14,022 nt of DNA, taken from the NCBI GenBank assembly GCA_016789035.1, contig JAEUSC010000218.1, positions 1 through 14,022 of the forward strand, in the 5' to 3' direction. A program made the translations under genes and the position numbers. Shown one piece after another: positions 1-7,521 of this stretch. How positions within the stretch are numbered: position 1 is the stretch's first letter; every line of letters begins with the position of its first letter. Under the pieces are notes generated by a model that was not told where the DNA came from, ran no database searches, and was given only the letters and a program-made list of their open reading frames with translations. The DNA comes from Candidatus Omnitrophota bacterium (GTDB lineage Bacteria > Omnitrophota > Gorgyraeia > Zapsychrales > Fredricksoniimonadaceae).

Positions 1-99
1 TATTTTGAAGAATGCTTGAGTTTGCCCTTGTATCCTTTGTTGTCTGATGAAGGTCATCAAAGGATTATCGATGTGGTGCGCAAGTTTTTTAAGTCATGA
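1..99 (+). CDS. pseC: C-terminal end of DegT-family aminotransferase, probably PseC (5' partial)
   Basis: Frame 1 is open from the window edge to a TGA at 97-99 and gives the last 32 residues of a protein. The tail reads like the C-terminus of DegT/DnrJ/EryC1/StrS sugar aminotransferases: a SLPLYP motif followed by a helix of the DEGHQRIIDVVRKFF type. In this family PseC transfers an amino group to C4 of the UDP-4-keto-6-deoxy-L-AltNAc made by PseB. The assignment to PseC rather than another DegT enzyme rests on the downstream PseG and PseI genes, because the catalytic part lies outside the window. The stop overlaps the start of the next gene (ATGA at 96-99), which indicates an operon. Confidence 0.65.
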   Translation, partial: YFEECLSLPLYPLLSDEGHQRIIDVVRKFFKS

Positions 100-971
100 G
101 TCCGTTTACGCACAGAATTTGCATAGGGACCGCGCAGTTCGGTCTGGATTACGGTGTAGCCAATACCCATGGACGCATGTCTGAAGAGGAAATGAAGGCG
201 ATCCTTAAATATGCGATCGGCCACGGGGTTAAAACTTTGGATACGGCAGTTGCCTATGGAAACAGCGAGGAGGAAATCGGCCGTATTTTAAAAGCGTTGG
301 GCCGGAGCATGGACATTGTTTCCAAGCTTTCGCAGGGTGAATCCAAGTTGAGCATTCGTGATGTTGTTAATCGTTCCTGCAAACGGCTGGGGGCGCCAAA
401 AATTTATGGATACCTGCTTCATTCGTTTGAAGATTACCATAAAAAGGATATTGTAAAAGAACTCCAAGATTTAAAAACACAGGGGACGATCACGAAGCTG
501 GGAGTATCGTTGTATCTCCCTAGTGAGGCGCAGCAATTGTTGGATGAAAATGCACAAATCGATATCGTCCAAATGCCATATAGCATCTTTGACCGGCGTT
601 TTGAGCCGTTCTTGGCACAGTTTAAGAAGAGAAAGATTGAAGTTTACGTGCGATCCTTATTCTTGCAGGGATTGGCCTTTTTAGAACCGGCGAAGCTGCC
701 CGCTTCCCTGGCGGGAGCCAGAGCCCAATTAACGGCGCTCAAGAAAATCTCTTCAAAGAGCGGAATACCCATTAATGCGTTGTGTTTGAATTTTGGAATG
801 ATCAACCCGTCAATTGACCGAGTGATTATTGGTGTTGACCATTTGGAACACTTGAAGGTCAATTTGAGTGATTTGCGTTTCTTTGCCAAAGTAAAGACGC
901 TCGTTGAAGATTTGAACATGACTGTTATCGAAGATGAAAATATCCTGCTGCCGTTCCGGTGGAAACTATAA
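96..971 (+). CDS. Aldo/keto reductase in nonulosonate cluster
   Basis: This 291-residue protein is an NAD(P)H-dependent oxidoreductase of the aldo/keto reductase TIM-barrel superfamily. The N-terminus has the GTAQFGLDYG strand typical of the family. The full catalytic tetrad can be assigned: Asp49 and Tyr54 (in TLDTAVAYG), Lys77 (VSK) and His109 (YLLHS). A late VIIGVDHLEHL stretch (residues 243-253) matches the cofactor phosphate-binding region. The ATG overlaps the preceding stop by the ATGA arrangement, and the stop lies 3 nt before the next gene. Standard pseudaminic acid synthesis does not need such an enzyme, so the substrate is unknown. By context it probably oxidises or reduces an intermediate or a side-chain carbon of the nonulosonate, perhaps together with the class-III aminotransferase two genes on. 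Family assignment is firm and the role is inferred. Confidence 0.88.
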   Translation: MSPFTHRICIGTAQFGLDYGVANTHGRMSEEEMKAILKYAIGHGVKTLDTAVAYGNSEEEIGRILKALGRSMDIVSKLSQGESKLSIRDVVNRSCKRLGAPKIYGYLLHSFEDYHKKDIVKELQDLKTQGTITKLGVSLYLPSEAQQLLDENAQIDIVQMPYSIFDRRFEPFLAQFKKRKIEVYVRSLFLQGLAFLEPAKLPASLAGARAQLTALKKISSKSGIPINALCLNFGMINPSIDRVIIGVDHLEHLKVNLSDLRFFAKVKTLVEDLNMTVIEDENILLPFRWKL

Positions 972-974
972 AAA

Positions 975-1745
975 ATGAAAAATATTATCGCCTTAATTCA
1001 AGCCCGAACGGGCGCTCGCCGCTTACCCAACAAGGTTCTTTTGCCTTTAGGCGGCAAGACTGTTTTGGAATGTGTTATGGAGCGTGTCTCGCGGTCCCAG
1101 CTAGTTGATGAAGTCGCTGTGGTGACAACTGTTGCCAAAGACGATTTAAAAATTATAGAACGGGTCAGTCGTAATAACGTTCGAGTACTGTGCGGTTCGG
1201 AAAATGATGTCTTGGACCGGTATTATCAGGCGGCCAGGTTGTTGGAAGCCAAACACATCGTTCGGATAACGGCGGACTGTCCGCTCATTGATCCGGCATT
1301 GATGGATCATGTGATCAGTGCTTATTTAGATCAACAGGCCCATTATTGTTCCAATGCGCTGACGCAGACATTTCCCGATGGTTTGGATGTAGAAGTGTTT
1401 TCTTTCGAAGCATTAAAGAGAGCCTGGCAAAACGCCAAGTTGCCGTCAGAACGCGAACATGTAACTCCGTACATACGCACGCACAAGCGCATGTTTAAGG
1501 TTGTATCTATTGAATCTTCCCGAATGTTGGGACAGCATCGTTGGACGCTGGATGAAAAAAATGATTATGAATTTATAAAGAAAATTTACCAGGCGCTTTA
1601 CGCAAAGAAGCCTCAATTCGGGTTCGAAGATGTTCTTTTATATCTGAAGAAAAATCCGTCCCTATTGGAAATCAATTCCGGCATTGTCCGCAATGAAGGC
1701 TACGCAAAATCATTGAAAGACGATGAGGCTTTTGTCCATGGATAA
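975..1745 (+). CDS. spsF: SpsF-type cytidylyltransferase, probable CMP-nonulosonate synthase
   Basis: This 256-residue protein belongs to the nucleotidyltransferases related to CMP-sialate synthases, in the SpsF (COG1861) branch. Visible motifs are the nucleotide-binding loop QARTGARRLPNKVLLPLGG (residues 9-27), TADCPLIDP (99-107), PDGLDVEVF (134-142), EHVTPYI (161-167) and RWTLDEKNDYE (189-199). The family is known or proposed to activate pseudaminic- or legionaminic-type acids with CTP, the role PseF plays in Campylobacter. It begins 3 nt after the aldo/keto reductase stop, and its last codons overlap the next gene. Because a second SpsF-like protein lies downstream, which of the two activates the PseI product is not settled; this one is the better candidate because it sits inside the Pse genes. 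Confidence 0.85.
   Translation: MKNIIALIQARTGARRLPNKVLLPLGGKTVLECVMERVSRSQLVDEVAVVTTVAKDDLKIIERVSRNNVRVLCGSENDVLDRYYQAARLLEAKHIVRITADCPLIDPALMDHVISAYLDQQAHYCSNALTQTFPDGLDVEVFSFEALKRAWQNAKLPSEREHVTPYIRTHKRMFKVVSIESSRMLGQHRWTLDEKNDYEFIKKIYQALYAKKPQFGFEDVLLYLKKNPSLLEINSGIVRNEGYAKSLKDDEAFVHG
1725..1728 (+). promoter_or_regulatory. Shine-Dalgarno site fixing the start of the class-III aminotransferase
   Basis: GAGG lies 9 nt before the ATG at 1738. An in-frame ATG at 1723 overlaps this motif and has no convincing ribosome site of its own. This favours initiation at 1738, where the start overlaps the preceding TAA by 8 nt. Confidence 0.55.
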
Positions 1746-3048
1746 AAATCAGGCGCTATATAAAAAAGCCAAGCAGTTAATTCCCGGCGGCACGCAGTTG
1801 TTAAGCAAACGTCCTGAACTGCATTTGCCTGGATTGTGGCCCACATATTATCAGAAGGCCAAAGGTTGTCGGGTCTGGGATCTTAACGGCCGGGAATTGA
1901 TTGATACGAGTTATATGGGGATTGGAGCGTGTATTCTGGGATATGCAGACCCGGATGTGAATTCAGCGGTCAAGACTTCAATCGATCAAGGAAGTATGAC
2001 GACACTCAATTGTCCAGAAGAGGTTGAGTTGGCGGAACTTCTCTGTCAGCTTCATCCTTGGGCCAAGATGGCGCGGTTTGCGCGCACCGGCGGAGAAGCA
2101 ATGTCGGTTGCCGTTCGCATTGCGCGTGCCTTTACCCAAAAAAGTTTAATTCTGTTTTGCGGTTATCACGGTTGGCACGATTGGTATCTGGCCGCCAATA
2201 TCGCTAGCATTAAAGGCCTCGACGGCCATCTGCTGCCCGGGTTAATGCCAAGTGGTGTATCGCGGAAATTAAGAAGCACCTCTATGCCGTTTGCCTATAA
2301 CGATACGGAAGGTTTTCTTAAGTTAATTGCGAAATATGGCCCGCAGGTTGGTGCTGTTGTGATGGAACCCATCCGCAATTTTCATCCCGAAGAAAATTTC
2401 TTAGAAACCGTGCGACGAGAAACCCGAAAACACGGTATTGTTCTTATTTTTGATGAAGTTTCCTCAGGTTGGCGGCTGACCCTCGGTGGTGCTCATCTGA
2501 AATTTAAAATTGATCCCGACATGGCGGTTTTTGCCAAGGGCATTAGTAATGGTTATCCGATGGCTGCGATCATCGGTAAGAAAGATGTCATGAATGCCGC
2601 GCAGGAATCGTTTATCAGCAGCACTTATTGGACAGAACGCACAGGCCCTGTGGCAGCGCTTGCCACGATCCGCAAGCTTAAGAAATATGCGGTCGCACAG
2701 CGTTTGATAGAAATCGGAACGCGTATCAAAGAAGGATGGATGAATGCAGCCAAGAAACAGAGTCTACGCATTCATGTCGGGGGTATGGAACCGCTGGCGC
2801 ATTTTGCCTTTGAGGATAAAGAACCGGCTGTTTTAAAAACTCTTTTTACGCAGGAAATGTTAGGGTTTGGATTTTTGGCGACCACGGCTTTTTATTCTTC
2901 GTTGGCACACACGGATCTTGACGTCGAGAAATACCTAAAAGCTGTAAATCAAACTTTTGGTGTGCTGAGCCGTGCGGTTGGTTCCACAAAACCACAGCAG
3001 TTTTTAAAAGGTGACGTTTGTCATAGTGGATTTAAGAGGCTGACCTGA
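1738..3048 (+). CDS. Class-III PLP aminotransferase, glutamate-1-semialdehyde aminomutase-like
   Basis: From the ATG at 1738 this is a 436-residue class-III (fold type I) PLP enzyme, close in length and motifs to glutamate-1-semialdehyde aminomutase (HemL). Features are an N-terminal LIPGGTQLLSKRPE region, VWDLNGRELID (46-56), the PLP-phosphate segment RTGGEAM (116-122), FCGYHGWHDWY (140-150), FDEVSSGWR (238-246) with Asp239 for the PLP ring nitrogen, and Lys267 in FAKGISNGYPMAA as the Schiff-base lysine. Its position between a cytidylyltransferase and PseG argues against haem synthesis and for a sugar aminotransferase or aminomutase. Similar HemL-like genes are known to accompany SpsF-type genes, but I know of no proven function. 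It may aminate a carbonyl made by the neighbouring aldo/keto reductase; that is inference. A start at 1723 would add five residues. Confidence 0.85.
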   Translation: MDKNQALYKKAKQLIPGGTQLLSKRPELHLPGLWPTYYQKAKGCRVWDLNGRELIDTSYMGIGACILGYADPDVNSAVKTSIDQGSMTTLNCPEEVELAELLCQLHPWAKMARFARTGGEAMSVAVRIARAFTQKSLILFCGYHGWHDWYLAANIASIKGLDGHLLPGLMPSGVSRKLRSTSMPFAYNDTEGFLKLIAKYGPQVGAVVMEPIRNFHPEENFLETVRRETRKHGIVLIFDEVSSGWRLTLGGAHLKFKIDPDMAVFAKGISNGYPMAAIIGKKDVMNAAQESFISSTYWTERTGPVAALATIRKLKKYAVAQRLIEIGTRIKEGWMNAAKKQSLRIHVGGMEPLAHFAFEDKEPAVLKTLFTQEMLGFGFLATTAFYSSLAHTDLDVEKYLKAVNQTFGVLSRAVGSTKPQQFLKGDVCHSGFKRLT

Positions 3049-3050
3049 TT

Positions 3051-4517
3051 ATGAATGTCTTTATTTTGACAGAGGCTGGACAGAAAGTGGGATTTGGACA
3101 TTTATCCCGGTGTTCGGGCGTTTACGACGCTTTTGTCAAACGCGGAATTAAGCCACGAATGATTGTTAACGGTGACGACGGCGTTCGCGAGTTCCTAAAG
3201 GGAGTCCGGCATGAAATCTTTGACTGGCTGGAATCATTTCAAGAGCTATTGAGCCGCATTGCCGGGGCGGACATCGTCTTAATTGATTCCTATTTGGCCG
3301 ATCAGGACAAGTATCACGATATTGCGGCCACGGTCTCATTGGTCGCTTGTGTTGATGACTACAAACGGATTCGTTATCCGCAAGGCGTTGTTATTAACGG
3401 GCTGATATATGCGCCGCAGATGAAATATCCGCGTGTCAAAGACATCGAATACCTTTTGGGGACGCGTTATGCGTTTTTGCGCAAGGCTTTCTGGGACGCG
3501 ACTCGCAAAGAGATTTCTGCCCAGGTCAAGAATGTGTTTGTAACATTCGGCGGCAGTGATTTCTTGAATTTGGCTCCTTCGACGTTAACTAAGTTGATCA
3601 AACATTATCCGGATATTCAAAAGACGCTCGTGGTTAGCCGTTTCTACAATAATATTCCGGCAATTCAAAAGGCCGCTGATTGCCATACAAAAATTGTCGT
3701 GGATGTTTCCGATAGAGAGATGAGGAAACTCATGCTTAAGGCGGACGTTGCCATTTCTGCTTCCGGACAAACGTTATCCGAGTTGGCAATTCTGGGGGTG
3801 CCGGGTGTGGCTGTTTGTGTGGCTGAAAATCAGCGACGCAATTGGAAGGCTTGGACAAGCCGCGGTTTTGTGGCCGCTGAACCCAATGCGGATTCGGTCG
3901 TTGAAGGACTACAGAAACTCAAACTCCGCCAGGTCCGTCAGAAATCATCGGCACAGTTGCGACAAAGCATTTCTTCGTCCGGTGTCTTGGCCATTGTGGA
4001 TGCCGTCATCCGTAAGGCGTCCCAGGTCAGAAAGAATCGTCAGCATGCCGCCCAACGGTTTGAAATTCGTAAAGTCAAAAAAGAGGATTGCCGGGACATC
4101 TGGTTGTGGCGGAATACTCATCAGGCCCGCCGCGCAAGTTTTCAATCGGAAACCATTTCCTATAATCAACATGAGCAGTGGTTTCAAAAGAAGCTCAGCG
4201 ATAGGAATTCCCAATTGTGGATGGCAGAGACTCCAGGAAAAAAGATCGGTTATGTACGCCACGATACCGAAGAAAATCAGGCGGTCAGCAGCATTGTGTT
4301 AAATCCGCAGTTTTACGGAATGGGGTTAGGTACGAAAGTAATCAGCGCTGCCGATCGGCGATTTTTGAAATTAAAGAAGGTTCCCCGTGTGATTTGTGCG
4401 GAAATTCAGAATAATCATCCAGCCTCTATACAAGCGTTTCTGTCCGCGGGGTATCGTTTGAAAAAGCGTATTGTAAGAAACGGCAAAAAAGCCGGAGTTT
4501 ACCAATGGCAAAGTTAA
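3051..4517 (+). CDS. pseG: Fused PseG hydrolase and PseH-like GNAT acetyltransferase
   Basis: This 488-residue protein combines two consecutive pathway enzymes. Residues 1-325 are PseG, a GT-B-fold hydrolase that removes UDP from UDP-2,4-diacetamido-2,4,6-trideoxy-L-altrose. The signature GFGHLSRC (14-21) contains His17, which corresponds to the catalytic His of Campylobacter PseG. GGSD (167-170) and SASGQTLSELAILGVP (236-251) form the C-terminal nucleotide-binding part. A basic linker (about 322-336) joins a GNAT domain (337-485) with WLWRN (351-355), like the WRN of PseH, and an acetyl-CoA loop YGMGLGTKV (422-430). PseH acetylates the 4-amino group before PseG acts, so the fusion links adjacent steps. 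PseG-GNAT fusions exist in other bacteria. The gene starts 2 nt after the upstream stop, with GAGG at 3036-3039, and its end overlaps pseI by 13 nt. Confidence 0.92.
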   Translation: MNVFILTEAGQKVGFGHLSRCSGVYDAFVKRGIKPRMIVNGDDGVREFLKGVRHEIFDWLESFQELLSRIAGADIVLIDSYLADQDKYHDIAATVSLVACVDDYKRIRYPQGVVINGLIYAPQMKYPRVKDIEYLLGTRYAFLRKAFWDATRKEISAQVKNVFVTFGGSDFLNLAPSTLTKLIKHYPDIQKTLVVSRFYNNIPAIQKAADCHTKIVVDVSDREMRKLMLKADVAISASGQTLSELAILGVPGVAVCVAENQRRNWKAWTSRGFVAAEPNADSVVEGLQKLKLRQVRQKSSAQLRQSISSSGVLAIVDAVIRKASQVRKNRQHAAQRFEIRKVKKEDCRDIWLWRNTHQARRASFQSETISYNQHEQWFQKKLSDRNSQLWMAETPGKKIGYVRHDTEENQAVSSIVLNPQFYGMGLGTKVISAADRRFLKLKKVPRVICAEIQNNHPASIQAFLSAGYRLKKRIVRNGKKAGVYQWQS

Positions 4518-5551
4518 GAGACTTTAAATTTAAAGATTTGAAGCGTTGTTTTATCATCGCTGAGGTTTCAGCCAACCACGGGCAAGATTTTAAGACGGCC
4601 GTGCGGATGATCCATGAGGCTAAGCGATGCGGGGCGGATGCGGTCAAATTTCAGACCTACACACCTGACACCATAACGCTCAATAGCAATAAGCCTTGCT
4701 TTCAGATTAGTCATTCGAAATGGAGGGGACAGACGCTCTATGGGCTTTACCAGAAAGCGTATACACCGTGGGAATGGTTTAAAGATTTAAAGAAGGAAGC
4801 CGATAAAGCGGGGATTATTTTCTTTTCTGCAGCCTTCGATCCAACGGCCGTTGATTTATTAGAAGACTTAGATGTCCCTATCCATAAAGTGGCCTCTTTT
4901 GAATTGAATGATTTGCCTTTAATTGCATATATGGCCAAGACCCGCAAACCTGTCATTATGTCGACAGGCATGGCTACAGTTTCCGAAATTGAGGAAGCGG
5001 TCACTACGGCTAAAAGAGCTGGCGCTTCGGAAGTTGTACTTCTGCGCTGTGTCAGCAGTTATCCGGCGCAACCCAAGGACATGAATTTAAGAACGATCCT
5101 CGATCTTAAAAAACGTTTCAAATGTACCGTCGGTCTTTCCGATCATTCGATGGGGGCAACGGCTGCTATTGCCGCCGTTAGTTTGGGTGCACAGGTGGTC
5201 GAAAAGCATTTTATCTTGGACAAGAAAACCGAAACCCCCGATAGTTTCTTTTCAATCAACCCCAAGGATCTCGCCGATTTGGTTGAGCAGGTGCGAATAA
5301 CCGAAGAAATGATGGGAGGGGCATCTTATGAATTGTCAGTGGAAGAAAAGAAAAATCGTATGTTTCGGCGTTCGTTGTTTGCAGTCAAAGACATTGCCAA
5401 AGGCGAGGAGTTAACGCCGGAGAATGTCCGGTCGATCCGGCCGGCCAACGGGTTAAGTCCAAAATATTTAACAGGGATTCTTGGTCGGAAGGCCAAGATA
5501 TCAATTTCTTATGGAACCCCTTTAAAACAAAGTTTTATTGCGGGTTCATAG
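4505..5551 (+). CDS. pseI: Pseudaminic acid synthase PseI (NeuB family)
   Basis: This 348-residue enzyme condenses the 6-deoxy-diacetamido-altrose released by PseG with phosphoenolpyruvate to give pseudaminic acid in the cytoplasm. It has the usual two-domain NeuB layout. The TIM barrel (about 15-275) shows IAEVSANHGQD (18-28), ADAVKFQTYTPDTIT (45-59), STGMAT (153-158), SDHS (212-215) and EKHFILDK (233-240). His214 and His235 match the metal ligands of sialic acid synthase. A C-terminal antifreeze-like SAF domain (about 287-345) contains RRSLFA, IRPANGLSP and GRKAK. The segment SKWRGQTLYGLYQKAYTPWEW (71-91) is characteristic of the PseI subgroup rather than the NeuB or LegI subgroups. GGAG at 4494-4497 precedes the ATG by 7 nt, and the start lies inside the pseG reading frame, which suggests coupling. 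Confidence 0.94.
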   Translation: MAKLRDFKFKDLKRCFIIAEVSANHGQDFKTAVRMIHEAKRCGADAVKFQTYTPDTITLNSNKPCFQISHSKWRGQTLYGLYQKAYTPWEWFKDLKKEADKAGIIFFSAAFDPTAVDLLEDLDVPIHKVASFELNDLPLIAYMAKTRKPVIMSTGMATVSEIEEAVTTAKRAGASEVVLLRCVSSYPAQPKDMNLRTILDLKKRFKCTVGLSDHSMGATAAIAAVSLGAQVVEKHFILDKKTETPDSFFSINPKDLADLVEQVRITEEMMGGASYELSVEEKKNRMFRRSLFAVKDIAKGEELTPENVRSIRPANGLSPKYLTGILGRKAKISISYGTPLKQSFIAGS

Positions 5552-5563
5552 ATATCTTTTATT

Positions 5564-5570
5564 GAGGGGG
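5564..5570 (+). promoter_or_regulatory. Strong Shine-Dalgarno of the free-standing GNAT gene
   Basis: GAGGGGG lies 4 nt before the ATG at 5575, in a 23-nt gap after pseI. It is one of the stronger ribosome sites here and suggests independent initiation rather than coupling to pseI. Confidence 0.6.
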
Positions 5571-5574
5571 ACAA

Positions 5575-6150
5575 ATGACATTAACAAAGAATAAACCACG
5601 CACAATTAAGGCAACGAAAGCGCTCGAAGGGGCAACGGTCTATTTGCGGAAAATTGTATTGTTTGATGTGAATGCCAATTATCATCGCTGGATGAACGAT
5701 TCGCAAGTGATTCAATATTTAGAAGTGCGACACTCCCGTCGTAATCTTAAAGATTTAAGAGAATATGTCTCGGGAGTGATTGAGAGTAAAGACGAGATTT
5801 TCTTTGCTATTTGTCTCAATGATAATGGGCGGCATATCGGCAATATTAAGTTGGGACCTATTAATCGGGCCCACGGATTTGCTTACATTGGGTTTTTGAT
5901 AGGCGAGCGGGAGTTTTGGGGACAGGGAATTGCCACAGAGGCTGTTGGAGCGGTCACACGGTATGCGTTTGAAGTTCTAGGTCTTCATAAAGTTTTGGCG
6001 GGTTGCTATGCAAACAACGACGGCTCGTTAAGGGTGTTTCAGAAATGCGGATTTAAAAGAGAAGGCGTCCAGGAATCGCAGTGGCTCTGCGAAGGAAAAT
6101 ATGTTAATGGAATCCTTTTGGCTAAAATTAATCCTTTGCATAAAAAATGA
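5575..6150 (+). CDS. GNAT-family N-acyltransferase, RimJ/RimL-like
   Basis: This 191-residue protein is a single GNAT domain. It shows the RimJ/RimL-type pattern RWMNDSQVIQYLEVR (38-52), a central AYIGFLIGEREFWGQGIATEA (103-123) with the acetyl-CoA pyrophosphate loop, and the C-terminal ANNDGSLRVFQKCGFKREG (146-164). It would acetylate, or acylate more generally, an amino group. The fused GNAT domain of the upstream protein already fits PseH, so this one may modify another amino group, for instance one introduced by the class-III aminotransferase, or it may be the real PseH. The two cannot be separated from sequence alone. A strong ribosome site precedes it, and its stop overlaps the hisH start by 4 nt (ATGA), tying it to the amidination genes. 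About 20 basic N-terminal residues precede the fold. Confidence 0.85.
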   Translation: MTLTKNKPRTIKATKALEGATVYLRKIVLFDVNANYHRWMNDSQVIQYLEVRHSRRNLKDLREYVSGVIESKDEIFFAICLNDNGRHIGNIKLGPINRAHGFAYIGFLIGEREFWGQGIATEAVGAVTRYAFEVLGLHKVLAGCYANNDGSLRVFQKCGFKREGVQESQWLCEGKYVNGILLAKINPLHKK

Positions 6151-6776
6151 AGATTGCAGTGATTGATTACGGGATGGGCAACTTACATTCAGTCTCGAAG
6201 GCTTTAGAGGCAGCGGGTGCTGATGTTGTTGTCGCTACTCAACCTTCGGACCTTCAAACGACGGCAGGTATCGTCCTTCCGGGCGTTGGATCATTTGCAG
6301 AGGGTATGCGACAATTGCATGGCCGCGGTTGGGTCGATGTACTAACGAACAAAGTCGTTATTGACCACATGCCATTTTTAGGAATTTGTCTGGGAATGCA
6401 GTTAGCCGCAACAACGGGCGATGAGCATGGCCCCACGCAGGGATTGGGTTGGATTCCGGGCGTCGTGCAGCGCCTGGATGTTGATGGCAAGGCTTTTAAA
6501 GTCCCGCACATGGGTTGGAATGATATTGAATTATCGCGGCCGAGTGATTTGTTTACGGGAATACGAGGTGCATTAACCTTTTATTTCGTGCACAGTTATC
6601 ATTTTGTCCCCTCAGATTCTTCCGTGATTTCGGCTGTCTGCGATCATGGGCAGAGGTTCGCTGCTGCCATTGAAAAGGACAATATTCATCTGGTGCAGTT
6701 TCATCCGGAAAAAAGTCAGACGCTGGGTCTGAAGATTTTAGAAAAATTTTTGGCTAAAACATATGCTGAAAAATAG
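6147..6776 (+). CDS. hisH: HisH-like glutaminase of sugar amidination (WbuY/HisH2)
   Basis: This 209-residue class-I glutamine amidotransferase would hydrolyse glutamine to give ammonia. The complete triad is visible: Cys81 in GICLGMQL, and His186 and Glu188 in QFHPEKSQ. It also has IDYGMGNLHSV at the N-terminus, the oxyanion-strand PGVG (45-48), and FYFVHSYHF (146-154), all as in imidazole glycerol phosphate synthase HisH. No other histidine gene is present, and it is followed by HisF and then an N-acetyl sugar amidotransferase. That trio is the known arrangement in O-antigen and nonulosonate loci (WbuYZX; HisH2-HisF2-WbpG in Pseudomonas). The likely role is therefore to feed ammonia to acetamidino-sugar formation and not to histidine synthesis. 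It overlaps the previous gene by 4 nt and hisF by 14 nt. No clear ribosome site is seen, so translation is probably coupled. Confidence 0.93.
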   Translation: MKIAVIDYGMGNLHSVSKALEAAGADVVVATQPSDLQTTAGIVLPGVGSFAEGMRQLHGRGWVDVLTNKVVIDHMPFLGICLGMQLAATTGDEHGPTQGLGWIPGVVQRLDVDGKAFKVPHMGWNDIELSRPSDLFTGIRGALTFYFVHSYHFVPSDSSVISAVCDHGQRFAAAIEKDNIHLVQFHPEKSQTLGLKILEKFLAKTYAEK

Positions 6777-7521
6777 GATCATTCCAATACTGCTCTTAAA
6801 AAATGGACGCTGCGTGAAGGGTAAGCAGTTTGGGAACTTTCGCGATACCGGAGCTCCGGTCTCCGCGGCCAAGGTGTATGACGCCCAGAGGGTTGATGAA
6901 CTGGTCTTTTTAGATATTTTGGCAAGCAAGGAAGAACGGGACATTTTGCTTCCGATTGTCACTGAAACGGCTCAGGAATGTTTTATGCCATTGACTGTGG
7001 GCGGAGGGATCAAGACCATTGAAGATATGAAGGTCTTGTTTGCTGCGGGTGCAGACAAGATTTGTATCAATACGGCCGCGGTTGAGAATCCGCAGCTGAT
7101 CCTAGAAGCTTCGCAATATTTCGGGCGGGCCAATATTGTCGTTGCCATCGATTACCGTGAGAATTCGGATGGTTTACGCGAGGTTTATACACATGCAGGA
7201 ACAAGAACAACCGGCTTGAATGCTTTGGCGTGGTGCCGGACAGTTGATGGTTTGGGAGCTGGTGAAATCATTCTCACCTCCATTGACCGCGAAGGTTCCA
7301 TGAGTGGGTATGATTTGGAATTTATCAGGCAAGTCACGCAGTTAGTGAGCGTCCCGGTGATTGCCCACGGCGGTGCCGGAACCCTGGCGCATCTTAAGGA
7401 AGGTGTGACTGTGGGCGGCGCATCAGGAGTCGCCGCGGCTAGCATTTTTCATTTTACGGATCAAAGCCCTATTAAAGCGCGGGCCTATTTGAAAGACAAT
7501 CAGGTGAATGTACGGGTATAG
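6763..7521 (+). CDS. hisF: HisF-like amidination partner (WbuZ/HisF2) lacking catalytic Asp11
   Basis: This 252-residue TIM barrel aligns without gaps to Thermotoga HisF, recalled from memory, over the first 130 residues. Conserved parts are VKGKQFGNFRDTG (18-30), ELVFLDI (46-52), TVGGGI (78-83), INTAAVENP (102-110), AIDYR (128-132) with Asp130, LTSIDREG (171-178) and GGAG (203-206). The first catalytic residue, Asp11 in true HisF, is Leu here: the strand reads IIPILLLKNG instead of a CLDVKDG type. This is expected for the WbuZ branch, which acts with HisH and an N-acetyl sugar amidotransferase in saccharide loci. The barrel probably channels ammonia and no longer carries out the cyclase reaction. 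The gene overlaps hisH by 14 nt, as expected for subunits of one complex. A 94-nt gap follows. Confidence 0.92.
   Translation: MLKNRIIPILLLKNGRCVKGKQFGNFRDTGAPVSAAKVYDAQRVDELVFLDILASKEERDILLPIVTETAQECFMPLTVGGGIKTIEDMKVLFAAGADKICINTAAVENPQLILEASQYFGRANIVVAIDYRENSDGLREVYTHAGTRTTGLNALAWCRTVDGLGAGEIILTSIDREGSMSGYDLEFIRQVTQLVSVPVIAHGGAGTLAHLKEGVTVGGASGVAAASIFHFTDQSPIKARAYLKDNQVNVRV

Noticed and set aside
1738..3048. HemL for haem/tetrapyrrole synthesis
   Set aside because: The motifs fit the family, but the gene overlaps a cytidylyltransferase gene and directly precedes pseG, and there is no other tetrapyrrole gene nearby.
3748..4302. Plus-strand open frame of 184 codons within pseG-pseH
   Set aside because: It is an out-of-frame overlap with no recognisable motif. 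The PseG and GNAT motifs run continuously through the other frame, so there is also no frameshift to explain.
6147..7521. HisH and HisF as a histidine biosynthesis operon
   Set aside because: No other his gene is present, HisF lacks its first catalytic Asp, and the flanking genes are all for nonulosonates and amidination.
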